NCBI GenBank assembly: GCA_910585205.1
Contig: CAJUCC010000038.1
Span: 1-49,214 of the forward strand
Direction: 5' to 3'
Source of the DNA: an uncultured Lachnospiraceae bacterium
GTDB lineage: Bacteria > Bacillota > Clostridia > Lachnospirales > Lachnospiraceae
DNA: 49,214 bases
Shown: positions 1-9,075 of the stretch, one piece after another
How the letters are laid out: each line of letters starts with the position of its first letter
Numbering within the stretch: position 1 is the first letter of the stretch
The notes under the pieces: model-generated
What the model was told of the DNA's origin: nothing
The model's database searches: none
Seen by the model: the letters and a program-made list of their open reading frames with translations, nothing else
Position numbers and translations under genes: made by a program

Positions 1-1842
1 AAATACCGCGGTGAGTTTGAGGAACGACTGAAAGCGGTGCTGGAGGATGTGAAAAACAGCGACGGACAGATTATTCTGTTTATCGACGAGCTGCATACGA
101 TTGTGGGCGCGGGCAAGACGGACGGTGCGCTCGACGCCGGCAATATGCTGAAGCCGATGCTGGCACGGGGCGAGCTGCACTGCATCGGCGCGACGACGCT
201 GGACGAATACCGGCAGTATATCGAAAAGGATGCGGCTCTGGAACGCCGCTTCCAGCCGGTTATGGTGGAGGAGCCTACCGTAGAGGATACGATTTCCATT
301 CTGCGCGGGCTGAAAGAGCGGTATGAAGTGTTCCACGGCGTTAAGATTCTGGACGGCGCGCTGGTGAGCGCAGCCATCCTTTCCAACCGTTATATTTCCG
401 ACCGGTTTCTGCCGGACAAGGCGATCGATCTGGTGGACGAAGCCTGCGCGCTGATTAAGACAGAGCTGGATTCCATGCCGACGGAGCTGGACGAACTGCA
501 GCGACGGGTGATGCAGATGGAGATTGAGGAAGCCGCACTGAAAAAAGAGGACGACCGGTTGAGCCGGGAACGTCTGGAAGCCCTGCAGAAAGAACTGGCC
601 GAACAGAAAGCGGAGTTTCAGAACCGCAAGGCACAGTGGGACAATGAAAAGGCATCGATCGAGAAACTTTCCAGACTGCGGGAAGAGATCGAAGGTCTGA
701 ATAACGAGATTCAGATTGCGCAGCGGGAAGGCAATCTGGAGAAGGCGGCGGAACTCAGCTACGGGAAGCTGCCGGCACTGAAAAAGCAGTTGGAGATCGA
801 AGAGGAAAATACGAAAAAGCAGGAACTTTCTCTTGTGCATGAAAATGTATCCGAGGAAGAGATTGCGCGAATTATATCCCGGTGGACGGGAATCCCGGTT
901 GCCCGGCTGACGGAGAGTGAGCGCAATAAGACGCTGCATCTGGATGAAGAACTTCACAGACGGGTTGTGGGACAGGACGAAGGCGTGACGAAGGTGACGG
1001 AGGCGATTATCCGCTCCAGGGCGGGGATCAAGGATCCGGGCAAGCCGATCGGGTCGTTCCTTTTCCTGGGACCGACCGGCGTGGGGAAAACCGAGCTGGC
1101 CAAAGCGCTGGCGGCGGCGCTGTTTGACGACGAAAACAATATGGTGCGTATCGATATGAGCGAATATATGGAAAAATATGCCGTGTCGAGACTGATCGGA
1201 GCGCCTCCCGGATATGTGGGATACGAGGAGGGCGGACAGTTGACCGAAGCGGTCAGAAGAAAGCCCTATTCCGTCGTCTTGTTTGACGAGATTGAGAAAG
1301 CGCATCCCGACGTATTCAATGTGCTGCTGCAGGTATTGGATGACGGCCGCATTACCGATTCGCAGGGCCGTACGGTGGATTTTAAAAATACCATTCTGAT
1401 TATGACTTCCAATATCGGCGCGCCGCATCTGCTGGAAGGCATTGCCGATAACGGCGAGATCCGGGCGGAGGCGCAGGAACGTGTGATGCAGGAACTGCAT
1501 GCTTCGTTCCGCCCCGAATTCCTCAATCGTCTGGATGAAACGGTTTTGTTTAAACCGTTGACAAAGGACAATATCGGCGGCATTATCCGTCTGATTATGG
1601 CCGATCTGAACAGACGGCTGGCGGATCGGGAACTCTCCGTGACGCTGACGCCGGAGGCGGAATGCTTTATCGTGGACAATGCATACGATCCGGTCTACGG
1701 TGCAAGGCCGCTGAAACGGTTTATTCAGAAACATGTGGAGACACTTTCGGCGAAACTGATTCTTACCGATGCGGTGGCAGGCGGCGATGCGATACGCATC
1801 GATGTGAGAGACGGTGCGCTGACTGCGGAAAAGGAAGCGTGA
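1..1842 (+). CDS. clpB: ATP-dependent chaperone ClpB (C-terminal part, 5' end outside window)
   Basis: ClpB is a cytoplasmic AAA+ disaggregase that works with DnaK to extract proteins from aggregates. The reading frame is open from base 1, so the start and the N-domain lie upstream. Visible in order: end of the first ATPase domain with Walker B (IILFIDELH) and arginine-finger region (ALERRFQPV), the long Glu/Lys/Gln-rich middle coiled coil (about 460-870), then the second ATPase domain with Walker A (GPTGVGKTELAK), Walker B (VVLFDEIEKAHPD), sensor sequence MTSNIGA and the C-terminal small domain (FRPEFLNRLDE). The coiled coil separates ClpB from ClpC/ClpA. The stop codon lies inside a gene on the opposite strand, and no terminator hairpin was seen after it. 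Confidence 0.97.
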   Translation, partial: KYRGEFEERLKAVLEDVKNSDGQIILFIDELHTIVGAGKTDGALDAGNMLKPMLARGELHCIGATTLDEYRQYIEKDAALERRFQPVMVEEPTVEDTISILRGLKERYEVFHGVKILDGALVSAAILSNRYISDRFLPDKAIDLVDEACALIKTELDSMPTELDELQRRVMQMEIEEAALKKEDDRLSRERLEALQKELAEQKAEFQNRKAQWDNEKASIEKLSRLREEIEGLNNEIQIAQREGNLEKAAELSYGKLPALKKQLEIEEENTKKQELSLVHENVSEEEIARIISRWTGIPVARLTESERNKTLHLDEELHRRVVGQDEGVTKVTEAIIRSRAGIKDPGKPIGSFLFLGPTGVGKTELAKALAAALFDDENNMVRIDMSEYMEKYAVSRLIGAPPGYVGYEEGGQLTEAVRRKPYSVVLFDEIEKAHPDVFNVLLQVLDDGRITDSQGRTVDFKNTILIMTSNIGAPHLLEGIADNGEIRAEAQERVMQELHASFRPEFLNRLDETVLFKPLTKDNIGGIIRLIMADLNRRLADRELSVTLTPEAECFIVDNAYDPVYGARPLKRFIQKHVETLSAKLILTDAVAGGDAIRIDVRDGALTAEKEA

Positions 1843-2492
1843 TGCCGGTATCGGATATACATGCGGAAACAAAACGGCAGATACTTTTCCGGTATGTCAG
1901 CCGGTGCCTGCAGGATGCAGGGCGCGTCCACGCGCCCGCGGCTGCCCCATCCGGCCAGCGCGAAATCGACATGTGCGCTCCGGGCACACATCATATCATA
2001 TTTGCTGTCCCCGATATAGAGAACCTGACTCTCCGGTGCACCTGTCTGTGCCATATAGTGCAGGAGCGGTTCCGGATCGGGTTTGTGCTTTTCGGTGTCA
2101 TCGGCGCAGACGACGGTTTCGAAATAGCGGCGGATCGGACGTTTGCCGAAATCGCTCTCAAAATGGCTGCGAATCTGTGAGGTGACAATACCGATATGGC
2201 AGCCGGCGCTTTGGAGCGTTTCCAGGACCTGCTCTATGCCGTCAAACAGACAGGTGGTGTGGGATAATTCCCGCAAATACTGAATCCAGAGCTTTAACGC
2301 ACCGGAAACGTCAGGGATATTGAGCTGTTGAAGCGCTTCTTCCCCCGGAATTCCCAGAGAAAAGGTCAGTTGTTCGGTTTCCGTATGCTGTCCGGTTAGG
2401 GTATGGATTGTTTTCTGCAGGGAATGCAGTACGGCATACTCCGTATCGATCAGTGTTCCGTCAATGTCAAATACGATATGTTGATAACGCAT
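1725..2492 (-). CDS. HAD-superfamily hydrolase (phosphoglycolate phosphatase / beta-PGM type)
   Basis: Predicted cytoplasmic phosphatase of the HAD superfamily, 255 residues. Motif I is at the N-terminus (FDIDGTLIDTE, nucleophile Asp and second Asp), a helical cap follows, then motif II (VTS), motif III Lys (KHKPDPEP) and motif IV (YIGDSKYDM). The start at 2492 has AGGAGG six bases upstream; the frame is open further upstream but that part looks non-coding. The conserved fold ends near residue 210. The last 45 or so residues have no family counterpart, because the frame crosses the clpB stop and runs 118 bases antisense to the clpB 3' end before meeting TGA. The true substrate cannot be told from sequence. 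Confidence 0.85.
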   Translation of the reverse strand: MRYQHIVFDIDGTLIDTEYAVLHSLQKTIHTLTGQHTETEQLTFSLGIPGEEALQQLNIPDVSGALKLWIQYLRELSHTTCLFDGIEQVLETLQSAGCHIGIVTSQIRSHFESDFGKRPIRRYFETVVCADDTEKHKPDPEPLLHYMAQTGAPESQVLYIGDSKYDMMCARSAHVDFALAGWGSRGRVDAPCILQAPADIPEKYLPFCFRMYIRYRHHASFSAVSAPSLTSMRIASPPATASVRISFAESVSTCF

Positions 2493-2615
2493 AGATTCCT
2501 CCTTTTGGTGCGGCTTTTGGGTCAGGGCAGATGTTTCTTGCGGCTTTCGATATAAAATGCAGCCGTTCGGATGATTTTCGCACATATGCGCCTGAACGGG
2601 CCGCCTGTTTCTGTA

Positions 2616-2644
2616 ATCATACGCCAGTTCGGCAAAATCGGCAA
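2616..2644 (-). promoter_or_regulatory. Predicted sigma-A promoter for the minus-strand HAD hydrolase
   Basis: On the minus strand TTGCCG, a 17-base spacer and TATGAT (2621 down to 2616) lie about 125 bases before the hydrolase start. It sits back to back with a plus-strand promoter in the same 261-base spacer. Confidence 0.4.
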
Positions 2645-2651
2645 GGACAAG

Positions 2652-2680
2652 ATGACATTCCGAGGGATCAATGGTATAAT
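2652..2680 (+). promoter_or_regulatory. Predicted sigma-A promoter for the HAD-CPBP fusion gene
   Basis: ATGACA (2652-2657), a 17-base spacer and a perfect TATAAT (2675-2680) lie about 75 bases before the ATG at 2754. The spacing and both hexamers fit a housekeeping promoter well. Confidence 0.65.
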
Positions 2681-2753
2681 ATGCGCGGAGGGCAGAGCCG
2701 GATAAGAAACGTTTTCCGCGCTCTGCCCGCAGGCACAAAGAAAGGAAATCGTT

Positions 2754-4295
2754 ATGTTTCAATACATACTTTTCGATCTGGACGGAACACTGACCGATCC
2801 GGGAGAGGGCATTACCAAGAGCGTGCAGTTTGCGCTCAGCCGGCAGGGGATCCGGGAATCCGATCTGCGCAGGCTGGAACCTTTTATCGGGCCGCCGCTG
2901 CGTGAGAGCTTTATGGAATTTTATAATATGACGCAGGAGCAGGCGGCGATGGCCGTTGCCGATTACCGGAAACGGTTTGCGCCGGTCGGGATATATGAAA
3001 ATAAAATATATCCCGGCATTGCCGATATGCTGAAACATTTAAAGGCGGCGGGCATCCGGCTGGCGGTGGCATCGAGCAAGCCGGAAGCGTTTGTCACAAA
3101 GATTCTGGCGCATTTTTGCATTGACACCTGCTTTGATGTGATCGTGGGCAGCAATATGGACGGCAGCCGCGGCGAAAAGGAAGAAGTGGTGGCGGAAGCG
3201 CTGCGCAGGCTCGGAGCGTGCAAAGGCCGCGGCGCCATGGTCGGGGACCGTAAATTTGACATACAGGGCGGGAAAAAGCACGGCCTCACGACGGTGGGCG
3301 TCTCTTTCGGATATGGCGGGAAGGGAGAGCTGGAGGCTGCCGGAGCGGATTATATTGCAAAGTCGGTTGCCGATCTGGAAAAATTTCTCCTGCGGAATCG
3401 GGCGGACAGCGGAAAAAAAGCCGCGGCCCCGGGGAAAAAAGAGGAACGCTCAGGCGGCGGTGACTGTCAGGATCGGCTCGCGGTGTACCGCCCGGGCAGA
3501 GACAAACGGCCGAACGGCATCGGTTATTATGCACAGAGCACATGGTATATCATGCTGCCGTTTCTTGTCTGGTATCTGGCGGGCAATGCCTGTTATATTC
3601 TGGTCATAACACTACTGCGTCTGGTGTCGCAGACCTTTTTTTCCTTTGCCTGGCTGTATGAGAACAGTCTTGTGCTGGCAAACGTGGCAAAGGCGTGTTC
3701 GATGCTGGCGGGAGCGGGAGCGCTGATACCGCTGTTTTCCAAAGAGCGCACCGGATGGAAACCCCGGACGCGGGCGTCGTACCCGGTTATGGGGATTTTG
3801 GCCGTTTCGTCCGCGCTGGGCGTGAATATTCTGTTTGCTTTTCTGAAAATCGCGGCGATGTCCGCGGGTTATTATGAGACGGAACAGATGCAGTATCAGA
3901 TTGCGTTTCCGGCCGGCCTTGTCTTATATGGGCTGATCTCTCCGCTGGCGGAGGAAGCGCTGTTCCGCGGACTGATTTACAACCGCATGAAACGGTATTT
4001 TTCGCTGGTGGCTTCGGGGATTGCCTCGGCGGCGTTGTTCGGCGTCTATCATGGCAATCTGGTGCAGGCCATGTATGGGATGCTGATGGGGATGCTGCTG
4101 ACCTATGCCTACGAAATGACCGGCAGATTTTCGATACCGGTGATGATGCACGGCCTTGCGAATATATGCGTTTTCACCGCTGCGTATTACCCGGCGGTGG
4201 GGGAGGCGGTCAATACACCGCTTTTGTGCGTGATATTTCTGGCCGTTTCTGCGGGATGTCTCGCCGTGGTGCACAGGGGGCGGTGCGTTGCATAA
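2754..4295 (+). CDS. Fusion protein: HAD phosphatase + CPBP-family intramembrane metalloprotease
   Basis: 513 residues with two distinct halves. Residues 1 to about 215 form a soluble HAD phosphatase of the phosphoglycolate phosphatase type: motif I FDLDGTLTD, motif II ASSKP, motif III Lys near GEKEE and motif IV MVGDRKFDIQGG. A polar linker of about 45 residues (GKKAAAPGKKEERSGGG) follows. Residues about 265-510 form a multi-helix membrane domain with the CPBP (Abi/CAAX protease-like) signature: EEALFRG, then FGVYHGN, then MMHGLANI, which together supply the metal-binding Glu and His residues. Both active sites look intact. Start ATG has AAAGGAAA upstream. It lies between a divergent phosphatase and gltB. 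One long frame without a break makes an assembly error less likely than a real fusion. Confidence 0.88.
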   Translation: MFQYILFDLDGTLTDPGEGITKSVQFALSRQGIRESDLRRLEPFIGPPLRESFMEFYNMTQEQAAMAVADYRKRFAPVGIYENKIYPGIADMLKHLKAAGIRLAVASSKPEAFVTKILAHFCIDTCFDVIVGSNMDGSRGEKEEVVAEALRRLGACKGRGAMVGDRKFDIQGGKKHGLTTVGVSFGYGGKGELEAAGADYIAKSVADLEKFLLRNRADSGKKAAAPGKKEERSGGGDCQDRLAVYRPGRDKRPNGIGYYAQSTWYIMLPFLVWYLAGNACYILVITLLRLVSQTFFSFAWLYENSLVLANVAKACSMLAGAGALIPLFSKERTGWKPRTRASYPVMGILAVSSALGVNILFAFLKIAAMSAGYYETEQMQYQIAFPAGLVLYGLISPLAEEALFRGLIYNRMKRYFSLVASGIASAALFGVYHGNLVQAMYGMLMGMLLTYAYEMTGRFSIPVMMHGLANICVFTAAYYPAVGEAVNTPLLCVIFLAVSAGCLAVVHRGRCVA

Positions 4296-4305
4296 AATTG
4301 GGGGC

Positions 4306-4334
4306 TTTACAGGCCGCCGAAAACGATGTATGAT
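4306..4334 (+). promoter_or_regulatory. Predicted sigma-A promoter of gltBD
   Basis: TTTACA (4306-4311), exactly 17 bases, then TATGAT (4329-4334). Each hexamer differs from consensus at one position. Transcription would start near 4341, giving an untranslated leader of about 175 bases before gltB. Confidence 0.65.
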
Positions 4335-4373
4335 ATAGCCCAAGGCAAAATAATATAGAGTGATAAAATAAAT

Positions 4374-4418
4374 CCGAAGGTGGAATACTGCAAAGGCGCA
4401 GTGACATCTTCGGTTTTT
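4374..4418 (+). promoter_or_regulatory. gltB leader attenuator: terminator hairpin with ANTAR-type hexaloop
   Basis: Outer stem CCGAAGGTG (4374-4382) pairs with CATCTTCGG with one G-U pair. The inner stem ACTGC/GCAGT closes a six-base loop AAAGGC, and the outer stem runs into a T tract (4413-4417). The placement between promoter and start codon suggests transcription attenuation. Hexaloops with A at position 1 and G at position 4 are the known target of ANTAR-domain antiterminators, which control nitrogen genes in some bacteria. That family normally binds two such hairpins; only one is clear here. The regulatory reading is inference. Confidence 0.55.
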
Positions 4419-4419
4419 G

Positions 4420-4473
4420 CGTTTTACCGCACTGCCGCCAATCGCGTCTGCGCGGTCTTTGAAACGTTTTTTT
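4420..4473 (+). terminator. Second terminator-like hairpin in the gltB leader
   Basis: CGTTT plus ACCGC (4420-4430) pair with GCGGT plus AAACG (ending 4466), followed by seven T residues (4467-4473). It stands 43 bases before the gltB start, directly after the first hairpin, so read-through must pass two tandem stops. It could be an attenuator stage or part of an alternative fold. Confidence 0.5.
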
Positions 4474-4515
4474 AAACTTTTATTGTGTAAAACACAGGAA
4501 AGGAATGATGATTTT

Positions 4516-7500
4516 ATGTTCGATGCAGTTTCCAGCCGTCCCGTCCCGCCGCTCTACCGGGAAAGCTTTGAACACGACAACTGCGGCATCGGCGCCTGCG
4601 TCAATATCCGGGGCGTCAAAAGCCGGGAGATCGTGGAGAATTCTCTGAAAATCGTGGAAAATCTGGAACACAGAGCCGGGAAAGATGCAGAGGGCAAAAC
4701 CGGTGACGGGGTGGGGATTCTGGTGCAGATTTCACACCGCTTTTTTTCGAAGGTGACAAAACCGCTCGGCATCTGTCTGGGCGGCGAGCGGGAGTATGGG
4801 ATTGGCATGTTCTTTTTCCCGCAGGACGAACTGAAACGCAATCAGGCGAAGAAAATGTTCGAGATTATCGTTCAGAAGGAAGGACTGACGTTTCTGGGCT
4901 GGCGTGCGGTTCCGACGGCGCCGGAAGTTCTGGGGCAGAAAGCGGCGGCGTGTATGCCGTGCATTATGCAGGCTTTTATCCGTAAGCCGCAGCAGGTTGC
5001 CAGGGGGCTGGATTTTGACAGGCTTCTCTATATCGTGCGCCGCATTTTTGAGCAGTCCACGGACAATACGTATGTGGTGTCGCTTTCCAGCAGGACGATT
5101 GTATACAAGGGGATGTTTCTGGTCGGACAGCTCCGCACGTTTTTTCAGGATCTGCAGAGCGAGGATTACGATTCTGCGATCGCCATGGTGCATTCCCGTT
5201 TTTCCACCAATACCAATCCCAGCTGGGAGCGGGCGCATCCCAACCGGTTTATCGTGCACAACGGGGAGATCAATACCATCCGCGGCAATGTGGACAAAAT
5301 GCTGGCGCGGGAGGAAAATATGGAGTCCGAAGAACTGCACGGACTGCTGCACAAGGTACTGCCGGCGGTCAATGCCGCCGGTTCCGACTCGGCCATGCTG
5401 GACAATACACTGGAGTTTCTCGTGATGAGCGGAATGGAGCTGCCGCTGGCCGTGATGATTACCATACCGGAACCGTGGGCGAACAACCGCACGATGAGCC
5501 GGAAGAAAAAAGATTTTTACCAGTACTATGCGACGATGATGGAACCGTGGGACGGGCCGGCATCCATTGTCTTTTCCGACGGGGATATTATGGGAGCGGT
5601 GCTGGACCGGAACGGCCTGCGTCCCTCCCGGTACTATATTACGGACAATGACCAGTTGATTCTCTCCTCGGAAGCAGGGGTGCTGGATATTGACCCGGCG
5701 CGGATTGTGAAAAAGGAGCGGCTCCATCCGGGCAAGATGCTGCTGGTCGATACGAAAGCGGGGCGGATTATCGACGATGACAGTCTGAAGGAATCGTATG
5801 CGTCGAGACAGCCGTATGGGGAGTGGCTGGACAGCAATATGATTGCGTTGAAGGATCTGAAGATTCCCAACAGGCGGATGCCGGAATTTTCACAGGAAGA
5901 GCGGCAGCGGATGCAGAAGGCGTTCGGGTATACGTATGACGAACTAAAGACAAGCATTCTGCCGATGGCGCTGAACGGCGCGGAGGCCATTGCGGCGATG
6001 GGGGTGGACACGCCCATTCCGGTGTTGAGCAGAATTCACCACCCGCTCTTTCACTATTTCAAACAGCTCTTTGCACAGGTGACAAACCCGCCGATCGACG
6101 CGATCCGGGAGGAAATCGTCACATCGACAACGGTATATATCGGCACAGAGGGGAATGTGCTCGAAGAGACGCCGAAAAACTGCAATATATTAAAAGTCAA
6201 CAATCCGATTCTGACCAATCTGGATCTGCTGAAAATAAAAAATATGCAGGCGGAGGGATTCCGGGTGGCGGAAGTTCCGATTCTGTACTATAAAAACACC
6301 CGTCTGGAACGGGCGATTGAACGGCTGTTTGTGGAAGTGGACCGGGCATACCGGGACGGCGTGAATATTATGATTCTCACCGACCGCGGTGTGGACGAAA
6401 ATCATGTGGCCATCCCGTCGCTGCTCGCGGTATCGGCGCTCAACGAATATCTGGTGCGCACGAAAAAGCGCACGAGCGTGGCATTGATTCTGGAATCCGG
6501 CGAGCCGCGGGAAATCCACGACTTTGCGACGCTGCTCGGCTACGGGGCCTGCGCGGTCAATCCGTATCTGGCGCTGGAGTCGATCCGGGAGCTGATTGAC
6601 AGCCGGATGCTGGACAAGGATTATTATGCGGCGGTGGAAGACTACACGCATGCGGTGCTGCACGGCATTGTCAAGATTGCGTCCAAGATGGGAATTTCCA
6701 CGATTCAGTCCTATAAGGGTTCGCAGATTTTTGAAGCGATTGGAATTGACAGTGATGTCATAAATAAATATTTTATCAACACGGTCAGCCGTGTGGGCGG
6801 CATTACACTGAAAGACATCGAGCGGGAGCAGGATGCCCTGCATTCGGCCGCGTTTGATCCGCTCGGTCTGGAGAACGATCTGATGCCCGACAGCCCGGGC
6901 AGTCATAAGATGCGCAGCGGCGGCGAGGAACATCTGTACAACCCGGCGACCATCCATCTTCTGCAGGAATCGACAAGACGTGGCGATTACGCGATGTTTC
7001 GGCAGTATACGGCGCTTGTCAACGGGGAGGATGCCGCGAAGAATCTGCGTGGACTGATGGAACTGCGGTATGCGGAAAAGCCGGTTCCGATCGAAGAAGT
7101 GGAAAGTGTGGAGCAGATTGTGACCCGCTTCAAAACGGGGGCGATGTCATATGGTTCCATCTCCAAAGAAGCGCATGAAACGCTGGCCATCGCCATGAAC
7201 CAACTGCACGGCAAGTCCAATTCGGGCGAGGGCGGTGAGGAGGCGGAACGTCTGGAACCGGGGCCGGACGGTGCAAACCGCTGCTCTGCCATCAAGCAGG
7301 TGGCCAGCGGCCGGTTCGGTGTCACCAGCCGCTATCTGGTCAGTGCCGAAGAGATCCAGATCAAGATGGCGCAGGGCGCCAAGCCCGGCGAGGGCGGCCA
7401 TCTGCCGGGCGGCAAAGTATATCCGTGGATTGCGAAAACGCGGCATTCCACGCCGGGCGTGGGGCTGATTTCACCGCCGCCGCATCATGACATTTATTCG

Positions 7501-9063
7501 ATCGAAGATCTGGCGCAGCTGATCTATGATCTGAAAAACGCCAACCGGGACGCCCGTATTTCCGTGAAACTGGTATCCGAGGCGGGGGTGGGCACGGTTG
7601 CCGCGGGCGTGGCGAAGGCCGGCGCACAGGTTATTCTCGTCTCCGGTTATGACGGCGGCACCGGCGCGGCGCCGCGCAGCTCGATCCACAACGCGGGCCT
7701 GCCGTGGGAACTGGGGCTGGCGGAAACGCACCAGACACTTATTATGAACGGTCTGCGCAGCAAAGTCCGCATTGAGACGGACGGCAAACTGATGAGCGGC
7801 CGGGATGTGATAATTGCCGCCATACTGGGCGCGGAGGAATTCGGGTTTGCGACGGCGCCGCTTGTGACGATGGGCTGCATTATGATGCGTGTCTGCAATC
7901 TGGACACCTGTCCCGTCGGCGTGGCGACACAGAACCCGGAGCTGCGCAGGAACTTCCGGGGCAAACCGGAATATGTCATGAATTTTATGCGCTTTATCGC
8001 GCAGGAAATGCGGGAGTATATGGCGAAACTGGGTGTCCGCACGGTGGATGAACTGGTGGGACATACGGAACTGTTGAAGAAAAAAGACAATCCGGACGAA
8101 CGGGGCCGCAAAGTCGATCTGCACAGCATTTTGGACAATCCTTATGCGGGCAGCCGGGAAAAGGTGACATTCGACCCGAAACAGGTCTATGATTTTGCGC
8201 TGGAAAAAACGCTCGACGAGACGGTGCTGCTGCGCCGGCTCGGCAAGGCGCTGGAGAGCGGTCGGGGCGGCCGGCTCGAGGTAGCGGTGGGCAATACGGA
8301 CCGGGCGTTCGGAACGATATTCGGCTCCGAGATCACAAAGAAATACGGGGACACGCTGGCGGAAGACACATACCGGATTATCTGCCGGGGCGCCGGCGGC
8401 CAGAGTTTCGGCGCGTTTATCCCCAGAGGGCTGACTCTGGAGTTGACCGGAGACAGCAATGACTATTTCGGCAAGGGACTGTCCGGCGGTAAGCTGGTAA
8501 TCTGTCCGCCTGCGGGCAGCCGGTTCCGGGAGGACGAAAACATTATTATCGGCAATGTGGCGCTCTACGGCGCGACGAGCGGCAAGGCGTTTATCAACGG
8601 CGTGGCGGGGGAACGATTCTGCGTCCGCAACTCCGGGGCGCTGGCGGTTGTGGAAGGCGTGGGCGACCACGGCTGCGAATATATGACCGGCGGGCGCGTG
8701 GTCGTGCTCGGGAAAACCGGGAAAAACTTTGCGGCGGGTATGAGCGGCGGCATCGCCTACGTGCTGGACAGAGACAGCGATCTGTATACGAGAGTAAACA
8801 AGGAAATGGTGTATTTCTCGGAGATTACGTCCAAATACGACGTGCTGGAGCTAAAAGAGATGATCCGGGAGCATGTGGCCTGTACGGGTTCCGCAAAGGG
8901 AAAAGAGATATTGGAACATTTCGGGGAATACCTTCCGCAGTTTAAAAAAATAATTCCGCATGACTACGACAGGATGCTGAAAACGATCGTTCAGATGGAA
9001 GAAAAGGGACTGTCTGCGGAGCAGGCGCAGATCGAAGCGTTTTATGCGAATATGAAACAATAG
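4516..9063 (+). CDS. gltB: Glutamate synthase (NADPH) large subunit
   Basis: Transfers the amide nitrogen of glutamine to 2-oxoglutarate, yielding two glutamates; with glutamine synthetase this is the main ammonium assimilation route. 1515 residues, the usual length. Order: short propeptide, then Cys23 (DNCGIGACVN), the N-terminal nucleophile exposed after cleavage; class II amidotransferase domain; central domain; FMN-binding synthase domain with the 3Fe-4S cysteines C1121, C1127 and C1132 (CIMMRVCNLDTC); C-terminal GXGXG beta-helix domain (GGRGGRLEVAVGNTDRAFG region onward). The start at 4516 is chosen because AGGAAAGGAA stands 10 bases upstream and the propeptide begins normally; a longer frame from 4417 would run through the leader hairpins. 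gltD follows after 12 bases. Confidence 0.97.
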   Translation: MFDAVSSRPVPPLYRESFEHDNCGIGACVNIRGVKSREIVENSLKIVENLEHRAGKDAEGKTGDGVGILVQISHRFFSKVTKPLGICLGGEREYGIGMFFFPQDELKRNQAKKMFEIIVQKEGLTFLGWRAVPTAPEVLGQKAAACMPCIMQAFIRKPQQVARGLDFDRLLYIVRRIFEQSTDNTYVVSLSSRTIVYKGMFLVGQLRTFFQDLQSEDYDSAIAMVHSRFSTNTNPSWERAHPNRFIVHNGEINTIRGNVDKMLAREENMESEELHGLLHKVLPAVNAAGSDSAMLDNTLEFLVMSGMELPLAVMITIPEPWANNRTMSRKKKDFYQYYATMMEPWDGPASIVFSDGDIMGAVLDRNGLRPSRYYITDNDQLILSSEAGVLDIDPARIVKKERLHPGKMLLVDTKAGRIIDDDSLKESYASRQPYGEWLDSNMIALKDLKIPNRRMPEFSQEERQRMQKAFGYTYDELKTSILPMALNGAEAIAAMGVDTPIPVLSRIHHPLFHYFKQLFAQVTNPPIDAIREEIVTSTTVYIGTEGNVLEETPKNCNILKVNNPILTNLDLLKIKNMQAEGFRVAEVPILYYKNTRLERAIERLFVEVDRAYRDGVNIMILTDRGVDENHVAIPSLLAVSALNEYLVRTKKRTSVALILESGEPREIHDFATLLGYGACAVNPYLALESIRELIDSRMLDKDYYAAVEDYTHAVLHGIVKIASKMGISTIQSYKGSQIFEAIGIDSDVINKYFINTVSRVGGITLKDIEREQDALHSAAFDPLGLENDLMPDSPGSHKMRSGGEEHLYNPATIHLLQESTRRGDYAMFRQYTALVNGEDAAKNLRGLMELRYAEKPVPIEEVESVEQIVTRFKTGAMSYGSISKEAHETLAIAMNQLHGKSNSGEGGEEAERLEPGPDGANRCSAIKQVASGRFGVTSRYLVSAEEIQIKMAQGAKPGEGGHLPGGKVYPWIAKTRHSTPGVGLISPPPHHDIYSIEDLAQLIYDLKNANRDARISVKLVSEAGVGTVAAGVAKAGAQVILVSGYDGGTGAAPRSSIHNAGLPWELGLAETHQTLIMNGLRSKVRIETDGKLMSGRDVIIAAILGAEEFGFATAPLVTMGCIMMRVCNLDTCPVGVATQNPELRRNFRGKPEYVMNFMRFIAQEMREYMAKLGVRTVDELVGHTELLKKKDNPDERGRKVDLHSILDNPYAGSREKVTFDPKQVYDFALEKTLDETVLLRRLGKALESGRGGRLEVAVGNTDRAFGTIFGSEITKKYGDTLAEDTYRIICRGAGGQSFGAFIPRGLTLELTGDSNDYFGKGLSGGKLVICPPAGSRFREDENIIIGNVALYGATSGKAFINGVAGERFCVRNSGALAVVEGVGDHGCEYMTGGRVVVLGKTGKNFAAGMSGGIAYVLDRDSDLYTRVNKEMVYFSEITSKYDVLELKEMIREHVACTGSAKGKEILEHFGEYLPQFKKIIPHDYDRMLKTIVQMEEKGLSAEQAQIEAFYANMKQ

Positions 9064-9075
9064 GAGGCAGGAGCG

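Noticed and set aside
2493..3038. N-terminal extension of the minus-strand HAD hydrolase
   Set aside because: HAD motif I starts exactly after the ATG at 2492, which has AGGAGG; the upstream part overlaps the divergent gene and its promoter.
4417..4515. Longer gltB start
   Set aside because: It would translate through the second leader hairpin and add 33 residues before the normal propeptide.
4732..8670. Long open frames on the minus strand across gltB (331, 255 and 399 codons)
   Set aside because: They lie antisense to a strongly conserved gene, contain His/Arg/Gln-rich sequence typical of reversed GC-rich coding DNA, and lack ribosome sites and recognisable motifs.
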